Below, piece by piece: positions 45,125 to 56,785 of a stretch of 64,000 bases of DNA (its first letter is position 1; each line of letters begins with the position of its first letter). Source of the stretch: Cymodocea nodosa. Taxonomy: Eukaryota; Streptophyta; Magnoliopsida; Alismatales; Cymodoceaceae. The stretch covers positions 7,261,501 through 7,325,500 of the forward strand of contig CM072339.1 of NCBI GenBank assembly GCA_036874045.1. The letters run 5' to 3'. The position numbers and the translations under genes are program-made. Below the pieces are notes generated by a model. It saw only the letters and a list, made by a program, of their open reading frames with translations. It had not been told where the DNA came from and made no database searches.

Positions 45125-45281
45125 GCTGGAAAAGAAAAACCAGATGAGAAAAATGTGACTAACATGTATTTTCTTGTATAAGTGCATATAACTTGAGTTT
45201 CAAGACATAGAATGCATAAATTATCATATAAAAATGTGTACAAATATCATCTATACAGCTAGAAAAGAAAAACCAGATGAG
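45016..45281. repeat. 133-bp tandem duplication across the S2/X boundary
   Basis: 45016-45148 and 45149-45281 are head-to-tail copies differing at a handful of positions. Each unit holds the last 109 bp of S2, the GCTGG (GCTAG in the second) target site and 24 bp in all of X ORF2. It arose after S2 inserted. Confidence 0.93.
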
Positions 45282-46577
45282 CTTTTATTTCCAAAGGACA
45301 ATGTATGTCTAGACATTGTTCCTTTTAATGCATCTGAAAAACTCATTAGTTCCGAGCATACTAAAATTGATAAAGATAATGAGACTTTATTTTCTCTTAC
45401 TAGAAAACTTGAAAAGAAATCCAAGTCAAACATAAGTTCAAGTTTTTCTATTAGTTCAAGCCCTGATGATGCAGCAATTGAACAATCAGAGCATCAGGCA
45501 ACTGACATAAAACAAGTTATTACGGATATAATTGAAAATGTTGAGGCAGTAACTAGTTCACAGGCTGAATTGTCTAGAGTAGCGAATATTGAAAAATTAA
45601 AACTCCAGAAGAGCTTAATGTCAATCAGCCTTCTTCAGAATCTATAGAACCAGAATCTGAGAATTCACAGCATGTATCAATGGAGATATCTGTTGAACAC
45701 AATGAACAATTATAGACAAATACACCGGTTGTAGAATTTGTAGAACAATTGACCATTCTATGGAGATTGAATAGATGAATGTTGAGCATATTGAAGATGT
45801 TCCTTACACTATTGAAGCTAGAGAATCAGGCTTACATACACAGCTTCATGAAAATATTTTCACAAAGGAACAACATGACATTCATTTTGAAGAAGAGGTT
45901 CCTAAAGATGAATTAAATTCTGAATCAAGGCTTCAGGTATCACTTTCTTTGTATAAAGTATTACACATTCAAGGTAATTCAATTCATTTTAGATCTGAGG
46001 AAGTATTGCAGAAACTCAATAATCTGATTACATGTCAGATTCTGCATGCTCGTCCAATAAATTTCAGAAATTTGATGGAAATAAGAGATCTATTTGAGTT
46101 TCAAGGCTTAATTCAATTCTTGCCGGTTGTAACAAAATGGAAACAATATAAAGAGCTCATTGCAGCCTTTTACAACAATTTGGTCAAGAATGACAATATA
46201 CTAACAACTCAAATAAATCAATAGGAGTTCACATTGTCTCCTGAATTAATTTTTGAAGTTTTAGGATTAAAAAATGAAGGTGTTGTTACAAATAGATTTG
46301 ACATGATTAGACAGCTGGAATGGGACATTCACTCGCTATCAAAGATTCCAGATGTATATAGTGAAATGAGGTTAATGGAAAATTTGAATGTAGAGGCAAG
46401 GTTTATTGCAAATATCCTGCATGCCAATTTATTTCAGAGAGTCAGACACAATATGGAAGTCAACAGAAGTTGTTTGTATGCAACTTATGGTCTGCTGAAT
46501 AGAATTCAAATCAATTGGTTTGATATTTTCATTTCTCAACTACAGCATATAAGTTCACAGTTATTTTTTGGTGATGC
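45258..46577 (+). pseudogene. ORF2 of Sirevirus X, 3' part
   Basis: Resumes ORF2 after S2: KEKPDELLFPKDNVCLDIVP, an acidic middle (SSSFSISSSPDDAAIEQSEH), a frameshift near 45610, then the folded region: ILHARPINFRNLMEIRDLFE, FQGLIQFLPVVTKWKQYKEL, IAAFYNNLVKNDNILTTQIN, a TAG at about 46222, LSPELIFEVLGLKNEGV and LHANLFQRVRHNMEVNRSCL. Gives the clearest view of this domain in the window. Cut at 46577 by the LTR of element A. Confidence 0.8.
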
Positions 46578-47807
46578 TATAGGATTGTTGTATCACAAGA
46601 GGGGGGTGAATTGTGTCTTTAGCAATTAAAATTACCAACAGATAAAACAAGAGCACAAAACACTTGTAAATAAAATTCTATTCTTTATAAACTTTAAAGA
46701 CAGAATTTACAATATCTTTTCAGCTCAATTCCCCTCTTGACGGTTTTGATACAGTAATGTCTGATATACAATTCAAATAGAAAATGAAGTCCTTATTCAA
46801 AACTAATTTAGAATTGTATAAAACCTAATCTTTTTGCACATAGCTCCTTTCCTTCTTCTTTTTTTCTCAGCTTCTATATCTCTTCTTCTCCAGTTGTTGA
46901 ATTTCCAGACTACTTGCGTTTGTAGCTCCTTTTCTGAAATTGCTTGGAATTTCGAACTTCTTCTAATGTTGGAGAATTTTTCTGAATATGAATATTCAAA
47001 CTTAACTTTTCAGTTAAGGATCAAAATTGAATATTTAGACTTGGTTTTTGAGATTGGGATCCTCTAATGTAATGTAGTTCGTACTCTCTATTAGTAGTTG
47101 AACTCTATCTTCATGTTCAGCATGTTGATCCACTTAATCCATAATCCACATACTAATTTTTTCTTTAATTCAAATTACTATCTTTTTGAATTTTCCACTT
47201 TCTCCACTATCATTTTGAATTTCCACAATCTCCACTCGTATATTTTGAATTTACTTTATCTTCTTGGAGTTTTGTGGAATATCTTCTAAGTCTTCATTTT
47301 AGTCGAACACTTATTCTTTAAGTCCTGTAAAAACTCAAATACTTATCTGTAACTCTTCGAGTTTTTGCACCTACAAAACACGTGACTGAACATAGCAAAC
47401 TTATCTATTCGTTAGTCATTTTATAAAACTCGAATAGTTATCTATCCATGCGTATAAAAACTCGAACAATTATCTAACTCTTCGATTTTCATTACCGAAC
47501 GCACATGGAAAACACGTGACAACTTAAAACATTAAAAACACACGTGCAGATAACTTAACTATACGAGTTTTTTTTAATATAATTCTTCGACTAAATCAAA
47601 ATGTTAACTATCTGAAAGTTTAACTGTGAAATGCTAACTATCCAAAAACTTTAACTATTCGAAAACTGTAACTATCCGAATTTTTAAATGAAACTTTCCG
47701 ATAACTTGTCAACATTTAATTACATGACTATTATACTTAGAAAATATTATTTAGACTTATTTAAAAACTTTAATAAAGTGTTCATCATCAAAACAAAATT
47801 CCTAACA
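46578..47807 (-). repeat. 3' LTR of element A
   Basis: TATAGGATTG...ATTCCTAACA on the plus strand, with CACAAGAGGGGGGTGAATTG near the start, as in C. Minus orientation, 1,230 bp. 47340-47700 has AACTNTTCGA/TAGTTA palindrome halves and ACACGTG boxes. It cuts X ORF2 at GATGC (46573-46577). The matching 5' LTR was lost. Confidence 0.9.
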
Positions 47808-48135
47808 ATCTCCCCCTTTTTGATGATGTCAAAACCTAATAAGTCAAATAATCTTCTCCCCCTTTTTGGCATTATAAAAAAGTAAATAAAATGTAAGGAA
47901 GAAAAACTTACTAAGTATATATTGTTCAAAAAGACATTGTTTTTTTATTTTATTTTTAAACATGCATAACTATCGTGGATAAGAATAAATTGTTTAAATA
48001 AAACTGTTTTGAACATAAATTGTTAAAAACAAGTATATGATTATTAAATGTAGTAAACAGTTTACAAAGATTATACAAGTAAGTTTTCGGTAACAAATTA
48101 CAATAAATAAATCATGCAATACATAATTTGTATAA
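47808..48135 (-). other. Polypurine tracts and 3' end of element A
   Basis: TCTCCCCCTTTTTGATGATG at 47809-47828, beside the LTR, and TTCTCCCCCTTTTTGG at about 47853; on the minus strand these read AAAAAGGGGGAGA. The rest is AT-rich without genes. Confidence 0.8.
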
Positions 48136-50738
48136 TCACAAGCCTCTTTGTCTTCGAAAAAGATTGATCAGAGTATTTGAAATTTGCCTTGCAATTTCTG
48201 TACTTACTTTGTTGATTTAATCAATTATTACTTGATCTAAATCAGAATGTGAAACTTGTGACGGTTGTTGTAAAAATTCAGTATTTATGTTTGTATGTAA
48301 ATCTGTATGTGTATCTATATGTATACTTGTATTTGTATCTGTATGTTACTGTTGTTCTGAAAATTGTGTCGACTGTTGCTGTCACTGTTGTGATTGATTT
48401 TGAGAATCCTATTGTTGTTGTTATTGTCGAATTACAGGTGTATCTGCTTCCTAGTATTTTTGTAGTTCCTTTGTAGAGAAAGATCTTGATTTTAATCTTT
48501 TCTGTGGCCAAGGTGTAATATCTGTTTGACTTGCCACAATTCTCAAAAGTGTATCACCATAAAATAATTTACTCTACAAGTTTAAGATATGAGAAACGAA
48601 AATATCATATCAATTCACTTGTATATGGTTAATTAATGCATATGTAGCATAAAGACAACATCTGCCAACTTCTACACTATGACCAAACCTCTGAAAGAGT
48701 GAAGCATGTAGTATTTTTGCAATAAAATGTGCTTGGCCATTTAAATCATTTAGTAATCTCATTAGATTGTTGGTAGTCGGATCTTTGGCTAAACTTTTAA
48801 TGTCCCATCCCAATTAATAAACCTATTTTCTTTCTGATAATTTAACTCATTCATTTTTCAAATTGAGTACTTGATAAAGTAATTCTAGAGTTAAATATAT
48901 ATCATAGTCTTGTATATTGGAAACAGGAATACCTTCTTCCACTGTTAAGTTTGAGTAAAAACAACTTATAATTTTTGGTATAACTACATGGCTTGCCTAT
49001 TGTGGAAGCAGAGTCAACAAGCCTTGAAATTCAAACATCTCTCATATATGTGCCATCCTTTCAAACTTAACTGGTCTTGAATATAAAACTGTACAAGTTT
49101 TATATGTTTGAAATTTTTCATAACAGGAACTATTTCTGAACCATAACAATGTATTTTCGTCTAAATTTTGTTCAGGATTAGGTATTTTCTTGTCATGATG
49201 TTCTGATCTAGGACTTGTTTCAACATTATCAGCAGCATCTATATTTGCAGATCTTTTAGAACTAGTGGAATTTCTATCAAAGCTAGTATAAATATCTGAA
49301 ATATCTGTTATTGTCGTATCAATAATCTGCTGAATTTTCTCTGTTTGTATTTCTTGAAACATATCAATATCAATAGTCTCTATATTTTTTTGTCTATCAG
49401 CAACATTTATGTCGATAATTGATCTATATAATAATTGTCTCTATATGAAAGAATGTTCTATATGTGTCTGTGTAATAGAATCATCCTGTATTTTTGAAAT
49501 TTCTATAATTGAGACATTGGCAGTGTTATATTCTATTTGTATCTGTGTAATTTGTTGATTATATACATTTATCAACAAATATACTGTATACTGTAACAGA
49601 CATAACCACATGTATAAACTGTAGTATAAGGAACTATACCAAAACTTAAAAGTCTCTATCCGAGAAACAGTAAGAGGAAGAATAGTTGTACATTTCTCTT
49701 CAGATGAAATATCATCAAAATTCATAGACTCAATGTCTATGTCATCAAAAATATCATCAAGATTGATATCATTTGTATATATATCATCAAAATTTCCTAC
49801 ATGTTCTCTTTCTGTAGGAAAAGAATGTTGTCTTGCAACATGATGTGAAAAACTGTCCATTGTATTAAAAGAAACATTATGCACTAATGTGACATAATAT
49901 CGTAGAGTGTATGCTTGTAATCCGATATTTGTCACATCTACTGGGATTCTTGAAACAAAATCATGTCCAACTTGTGTAATGGAACATAGTTTTCCATTTT
50001 TCAACAATTCTTCTCTTTGCTACAATATGCCTTGTACACTTGTAGTCAGTCCAAAATATTCTAATGTCTTCTTCTTTTTTCGACTATATGTATGCAGTGT
50101 TTCTGGTTGTTCAAGAGGTTCTAAAGTTTTCTTAATTTCTCCTGTCAAAGGCACCTGTGGTCTTGATGGTCATTCACCATGATGCCTAGGTGGTAATAAC
50201 AGAATATAGAGTTTTAAGCTCTCAACCTCTACCATTTTTAGTTGATAAACTTTTTGTCCTTCACTACGAAGACCTATTTTCCAAATGGCAGTTTTCTGTT
50301 CATCAATAAATTGTTGAATGTTGTCTAAAACAACCAAGGGAAAATAATGTTGGGAATACAAAGACTCTAATTCCCTATGGCATTTTCTATCATTAGTCCC
50401 CATTTCTTTCTATAATAAGTGATAGATTGTACTGATTTTTCAAGTACATGTCCAGAACTTGTAACAACCGCAGGGTGAGGTTGTAAAGTTCGTTTCCATA
50501 ATTGTAATGTGGAAAGTTCGGTTTGTTTTAGTCTAAACTTTGTTTCAGCATAATTTCGAATAAATTTCCAACAGAGATTTTTCTCGTCTTGAATAGCTTT
50601 TCTAATTTCATGTAGTATTTCATTGGAAAAAGGATACCTTGAGTAAATGTCTTTGATCTCACTTTCTATCTTCTGAAGTTCTATCTCTCTTTTCTACACT
50701 TTTGTCATTCTACCATGTCCTTGTCCACATCCTAACAT
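48136..50738 (-). pseudogene. ORF2 of element A
   Basis: Starts MLGCGQGHGRMTKV at 50738, then REIELQKIESEIKDIYSRYP, FRLKQTELSTLQLWKRTLQP, a long variable Asp/Ile-rich middle, and the conserved end: KFERMAHI, MFEFQGLL, LYQVLNLKNE, LHASLFQRFGHSVEVGRCCL. A repeat-rich tail with Gln runs and a THTDLHTNINT hexanucleotide-encoded stretch follows, then a terminal helix ISTNTLINLFRR-like end. The layout matches C and X, so this is a bona fide Sirevirus 3' ORF. Many stops. No signal peptide or membrane anchor seen. Confidence 0.72.
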
Positions 50739-51762
50739 TGTCGATTAATCTTCGCTGTTCACTATAGAACTTAGTAGAAGTAAAGATTGTGAAACTATAG
50801 ATTTGAGTCTCTCAATTTTTTTTTAAAAAAAAATTTAAATACAGAAATAAGTAGTAGATTTAAGAATTTAGACTTTCTGGCTTTTATCTTAATTAGTTTA
50901 CAAAAGAAAATTCATAGAGATATACATTCAGGTAAATTAAAAAAATTCAATAATGAGTACACAAACTTAAGAAAATAAATGCATTACATTATGTGTAAAG
51001 GATAGATAATAACAAAGAAAAATAGCAAAGATTATATGCATAGATTATGGCAGAATTGTTATAACACCTGTAAAAGAAATTAAGCTTGAGTACATTGCCC
51101 CTTTTTTTTTTTTTTTTATACATATATATTTTATGTATTACCTCCCACAATATCATCTTTTTACATGATTACAATCCCTTGCTTAGGGGAAAGATAACCA
51201 GTTACTCAATGATAAGTGAGAATAGGTAAAAAAAAAATTTTGTTTTGTTTTATAACTTAAATAGAATCTGAATTACTTGTAAAATGAGTTTTTAGTCAGC
51301 ACATCCCAAACTAGTTGGTTTAAGTAACTAGGGTTTAAGATCCCCCAACAAACTTAATTACTCAAGGAATTGTAGATAAACAATAAAATAAGATAGTAAA
51401 TTGAATAAGAGACAACCGCAAGACTTAATTTTTCTAACAGTATGTTAATAACTTTCCTTTAATAAATAGTACATACTTTCTATGTATTTTCCAGTTAAAA
51501 TCTCTATAAGGGCGTATACATAAGTAACAAAAATACAGTTGGCACTCATATTGAATCAAATTAACTTTCCTTAAGTAACCTTTTCTGAATTTTTCTTAAG
51601 TAAATTGACTTCAATAAAAATGAGAATTTCATAAATTCTTAACTACTAGAAAATAGTAATTCAAAAATAGATATTTTGTTTGTTTGTTTTTTTTTTGAGA
51701 ATAAAGAAATTAAATTCTAAAGCTACCTTATAACCAAAATGTTATGCAATGAGCAAGACAAT
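50739..51762 (-). other. Non-coding interval between pol and ORF2 of element A
   Basis: 1.0 kb, AT-rich, with T/A runs at 50817-50833, 51102-51117 and 51690. No gene. Same position as 12427-13986 in C, but I see no clear similarity to that block. Confidence 0.55.
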
Positions 51763-53811
51763 TTAAACATCACATAACCTACAAATACCAAGTTCTAATC
51801 ATAATTTTGAAAAGGTATTCTCATCTAAGGGTTATGTAAATAGATTTGCTAATTGTTCTATGGTAGGAACAATATTTAATACTAATTTTCCTTTTATAAC
51901 ATTATCCCTTAGAAAATGATGTTGAACTTTTATATGTTTAGCTCGTGAATGTAAGACATGATTTTTAGACAAACTTATTGCAAAACTACTATCACAGAAA
52001 ATCTTAGTTGGTTCATAGGCTAAATTAAAATCTTTTAAAATTTGTTTGATCCATAGGATTTGAGCACAGCAAAGTGCAGCAGCTATATATTCAGCTTCAG
52101 TTGTAGATAATGCTACACAATTTTGCTTTTTGCTAAACCATAACACTAAAGAATTTCCTAATAATTGGCATGTGCCACTGGTGCTTTTTCTTTCAGACCT
52201 ACATCCTACGAAATCAGCATCACTATAACCTATTAAATTTAGAGAACTGTGTTTAAAGTAAAACAATCCGAAATTGATGGTTCCTAATAGATATTTAAAA
52301 ATTTGCTTAACAGCAAGTAGGTGTGATTCTTTAGGATTAGATTGATATCTAGCACAAGTACACACACTAAACATAATATCTGGTCAGCCTACTGTTAAAT
52401 AAAGTAATGAACCAATCATACTTCTATATTATTTTATATCTACAGTTTTTCTAGAGTCATCTTTATCCAACTTAGTAATAGTACTCATTGGTGTATTCTT
52501 TGTTTCAGTGTTGTCTAAACCAAACCTCTTTAATAAATCTCGAGTATATTTTTCTTGTGAAATAAAAGTACCTTGATCAAACTGCTTAATTTGTAAGCCT
52601 AGGAAAAATGATAGTTCACCCATCATACTCATTTCAAATTGATTAGTCATGTCATTCGAAAAAGACTCAGCTAATTTATCATTTGTTGCTCCAAATATGA
52701 TGTCATCTACATAGATTTGAACTACCAATATATCTTTTTCGACCTTCTTGATAAAAAGAGTGTGATCTGCCTTTCCCATAGTATTCCCTTTTACCATAAG
52801 AAATTTAGATAATATCTCATACCAAGACCTAGGGGCTTGTTTAAGGCCATATAGTGCCTTCTTAAGCTTGTAAACATACTCAAGATGTTTTGAATCTTCA
52901 AAACCTAGAGGTTGTTTTACATAAACTTCTTCTTTTATATATCCATTTAAAAAAGTAGTCTTAACATCCATTTGATATAATTTGAAATCCATATAACAAG
53001 CATTTGCTAACAAAATTCGTATTGATTCTAGTCTAGCAATAGGAGCAAATGTTTCATCATAGTTAATTCCTTCCTTTTGCTTGTAACCTTAAGCAACTAA
53101 TCTAGCTTTATTTTTAACTATATGTCCATCCTGATCTACTTTTTTTCTAAATACCCACCTTGTTCCTATTATAGAATGATTTTCAGGAGGTGGAACTAGA
53201 TCCCATACCTCATTTCTTATAAATTGATTTAGCTCATCTTGCATAGCTAAATACCGAAATTCATCTTCTAAGGCATCTTCAATTTTCTTGGGTTCTAGTA
53301 AGGAAACAAATGAATAAGCACCACAAATGTTGACTACTGATGACCTAGTCCTAACTCCTTGATTAGGATCGCCTATTATCTGATCAATAGGATGGGATGA
53401 AGCATAACGCCAATTTCTATGTTTTTCCACATTTTCTATAGGTATGACATTATTTTCTTCTAAATCTTCATCATTTAAGTTTATATTTCTTATTCTGTCA
53501 AATAATCTCTCAATTTCTCTATCAACATCATTTGGTACCATTTCTGGGAGAATTTCTGAATCAAAGTTTTCAGCATGTCTAAAATCTAAATGAGAATTTT
53601 CATGAAATTTCACATGCAGAGTTTCCTCAATGGTTTTTGTTGATTTGTTATATACTCTGTATGCCTTACTTCTAATGGAATAACTAATAAAAATACCCTC
53701 ATCTGATTTGGCTCTAAATTTGTCTCTACGTTCCTTAGTGTTTAAAATAAAACACTTGCAGCCAAAGGGTTTTAAATAACTTATTTTGGGAACCTTGTTA
53801 CCATATCTCAT
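51763..53811 (-). pseudogene. Copia RT and RNase H of element A
   Basis: Minus strand: integrase tail KPFGCKCFILNTKERRDKFR, linker with DQIIGDPNQGVRTRS, then [50 protein letters not shown] and [11 protein letters not shown]. RNase H: YSDADFVGCRSERKSTSGTC, STTEAEYIAAALCCAQILW and FCDSSFAISLSKN, ending CRLCDV. All in one frame; stops near 53089, 52425, 52380 and 51830. Confidence 0.92.
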
Positions 53812-54670
53812 AGGGAGTTTTATCCAAAATTGGTCTTAAATGTACTCTATTTATAACATAACATGCTGTATGAATTGCTTCTGCCCAAAGAGATAGGGGT
53901 AACTTATTTTCATTTAACATGGTTCTGGACATTTCCTGAAGTGATCTATTTTTACGTTCTACTATCCCATTTTGTGAAGGAGCTCTTGGAAATGAGTACC
54001 TATGATCTATGCCTAATTTTTCACAAAAGGTGTCCATTTGATCATTATCAAATTCTGTGCCATGATCACTCCTAAGTTTTTGAATTTTAACATTTTGCTC
54101 ATTCTGAAATTTATTACAGAATATCTTAAATATTTCAAAAACTTCAATTTTATTAGCTAGAAAATAAACCTAAGTAAACCTAGAATAGTCATCAACTAGT
54201 ACAAAAGCATAATGTTTACCTCCTAGACTGGTTGTCCTAGTAGGTCCAAATAAATCCATATGCACTAGTTTTAAAACTCTTTTGTTTGTTATTTCATTTA
54301 AACTTTTAAAAGATATTTTATGTAATTTACCTAGTTGACATGCATCACACATAAACTCTTTTGAGTACTTAATACTAGGTAAACCTCTAACTAGATTCTT
54401 TTTAGACAATTTTTGTAATAATTTTAAGTTTGAGTGTCCTAGCCTTCTATGCCATAAAATAACTTCATCCGATTTTGCAATTAAGCAAGCATTGTCTTTA
54501 ATAATATCAGAAGGCAAATTCAGAATACAAATGGATCTTTTCTTATATGCAGTGAATAAAATTTTGTTTGTAGACATGTCCATAATTTTACAGGAATCTT
54601 TTTCAAAAGTTACTCTATAAAACTTCATTAAAACAGGAACACTCAATAAATTAAAATCTAAGTTTTCCAC
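53798..54670 (-). pseudogene. Pre-integrase finger and integrase core of element A
   Basis: WHRRLGHSNLKLLQKL ... CDACQLGK finger, then the core: LVHMDLFGPTRT, the stretch around the second Asp near 54060 (interrupted), NGIVERKNRSLQEMSRT and WAEAIHTACYVINRV. A stop at about 54168, and a one-base frameshift near 53805 leads into the next pol part. Same lineage as the integrase of D. Confidence 0.88.
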
Positions 54671-54850
54671 TAATAAGACATCATTTATACAACATTTTTT
54701 AGTTACCTGAACCTTGCTAGACCCAAGGATATTTGTTTTGCTTTTATTTCCAAAGGTAACTTGTCCGTTCTTGGTCTTTGTTACTTCTGTAAGTAATCAT
54801 ATATCTCTAGTCATGTGGCTGGATGCTCCATTGTCCATTATCCATTTTGA
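54671..54850 (-). pseudogene. Copia protease of element A
   Basis: Active-site block DNGASSHMT at 54810-54836; the usual D-S-G has become D-N-G. VTFGNKSKTNILGSSKVQV-like sequence follows. A stop near 54799 adds to the damage. Lies between the Gag tail and the integrase finger as expected. Confidence 0.75.
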
Positions 54851-56775
54851 TTTGTGTACCTACAAAACAATTAAAAAGAGATTTTATCTCTTGGAACCCA
54901 TTTCTGAGTGGGTCCAAGAATTTTAGAGAGAGTCATATCAAAATAATCAATATTTTTAAACTTCAACTTATCTATTTTCTAAGAATTATTCCTATGTTTA
55001 TTTCTCTTAGTATTATAATTATCTGAACATTTATCTCTATGTAAACTAGAGTTGAAATTTTCGTTTCTGACATTATTTGATTGCTGATTCCAATATTCAA
55101 TATTCTTTAAATATGAAGAAAATTGATCAAGAATATTAAGATTCTCAAATGACTTAGCTTGATTTTTTTGAAAATTTCTTTTGAAATTGTTGCATTGTGT
55201 GCTATTATTTATATGCTGCATTTTATGAATTTGCACATATTTATCTCACTTTTTAATCACACATGGAATAATTTTTCTTTTACTATTCTTAGTACTAGAA
55301 ATAAAGACATTATTTTTAGCTACCATCATGCAGTATATAATTTTCAGAAGATGCATCGTGTAAACCAATACTATGTTTTTCTACATTTGATATTTTACTA
55401 CTAAGTTCATTTGTTATGATTTGACTATTATTCCATTTACTTAATTTAGCCTTTTGATCGCAAACCTTAATCTTTAACATCTCAATTTCTGAATTTAAAT
55501 CAGTAACAATCAGTTTCAGTTTTTCAATTTCACAGATCATTTTCTTCTTATCACAATTAAATTTTCACAATTAGCATGTAATTTTCTTTTTATTGTAGTA
55601 AACTTTAAAATTTCCTATGCATGCTTTTGATTTTCTTCTTTAAATTTATTCAACGTAGAGTTCAGAAAATCAATCTTATTTTCAGATTCATCTAGCATTT
55701 TCCTAGTGTTCTTTCCTTCTATTTTTACTTTCTTATATTTTCTAGCTAGTTTATTGTATTCAACAAGTAATCCATCAAAACTATCAAAACTAGCAATTTG
55801 ATCAGAAGATACCTCACTGGATTTTGCCATGAAGCATACGTTTGCTAGATTTTCTTTTGAATCTGATGTTGATGAAGATTCATTGTCTGATGTTGAATCC
55901 TTTGTTTCTTCACTTTGTGAAGCTGAAGAGTCATCCCATGTCACTTTAAGTGCCCTTCTCTTTTTGAATTTCTTATTCCTAAAATTCCTCCTCGAATTCT
56001 TCTTATCTTTGTTGAAAGGACAATTAGTTTGAAAGTGACCTAGCCTGTTGCACTTGTACCATATGATTTTGTCTTTCATGAATGACTTCTTCTGCATATC
56101 TCCAGATGTCTTTGCTGACCTGAAGTTCCTACGTTTCTTCAACAGATTTTTAAATTTTCTGGTCAACAACAATAAATCATCGTCAAAATCATTAGTAACT
56201 TCTGAGACTTTATCAGCCTCAAAAGCCAAATCCTTTTCAGGATTCTTCCCTTTTGGATCTAAATGTTGTACTTCATAGGTTGTCAGATTGCCTAGGAGAT
56301 CATTGAGAGTATATGTATTTAAATCTTTGGACTCTTCAATAGATGTTGTCTTTCGAGCCCAAATTTTAGTTAATGATCTAAGGATCTTTCTTACCAAGTC
56401 TTTTTCCTTGAATTTCTTGCCTAAAGATTTTAATGAATTTACAATCTCAAGAAAACGGGAAAGCATATTAGAGATACATTCATTTTCATACATTTTAAAA
56501 AGCTCATATTTATGTACTAACATATTAATCTTAGATTCCTTGACCTGGTTAGTACCTTCATTAGCAACTTCTAATGCATGCCATATCTCATATGCAGTTT
56601 GATATGCAGAAACTTTGTTAAATTGATCATGAGATAAAGCACAAAACAAGATGTTTAAACATTTAGCATTTAGTGTCATTCGCTCATTTTCATCAAAAGT
56701 CCAAGTATCATATGGAGTCGTAACTAATACTATAGGATTGCTAATTATATGCCATAGTTTGAAATCAATTTCCAA
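54851..56775 (-). pseudogene. gag of element A (N-terminus lost at recombination point)
   Basis: 386 open residues from the junction: LEIDFKLWHIISNP, LNILFCALSHDQFNKVSAY, INMLVHKYELFKMYENE, RFLEIVNSLKSLGKKF and the knuckle WYKCNRLGHFQTNC (first Cys is Trp), then a Ser/Asp/Glu-rich segment and coiled coils (55316-55540). Its first 30 or so residues and the 5' LTR are gone. The tail to 54851 is Asn-rich linker. The intact stretch at 55615-56775 is one of the longest in the window. Confidence 0.88.
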
Positions 56776-56785
56776 TAATTTGTTC
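56766..56785. other. A/B recombination junction
   Basis: On the minus strand, the B-type reading GAACAAATTATTGGAAAT (EQIIGN, the linker before RT; compare QIIGNINQG in D) turns into the A gag reading GGAAATTGATTTCAAAC (LEIDFKLW). The two share a few bases, about GGAAAT. Nothing of B's RT or A's 5' LTR remains. Confidence 0.8.

Noticed and set aside
47098..47289. Small hydrophobic open frame in the LTR of A
   Set aside because: Antisense to the element, lies inside the LTR and translates AT-rich DNA into Phe/Leu/Asn; no support.
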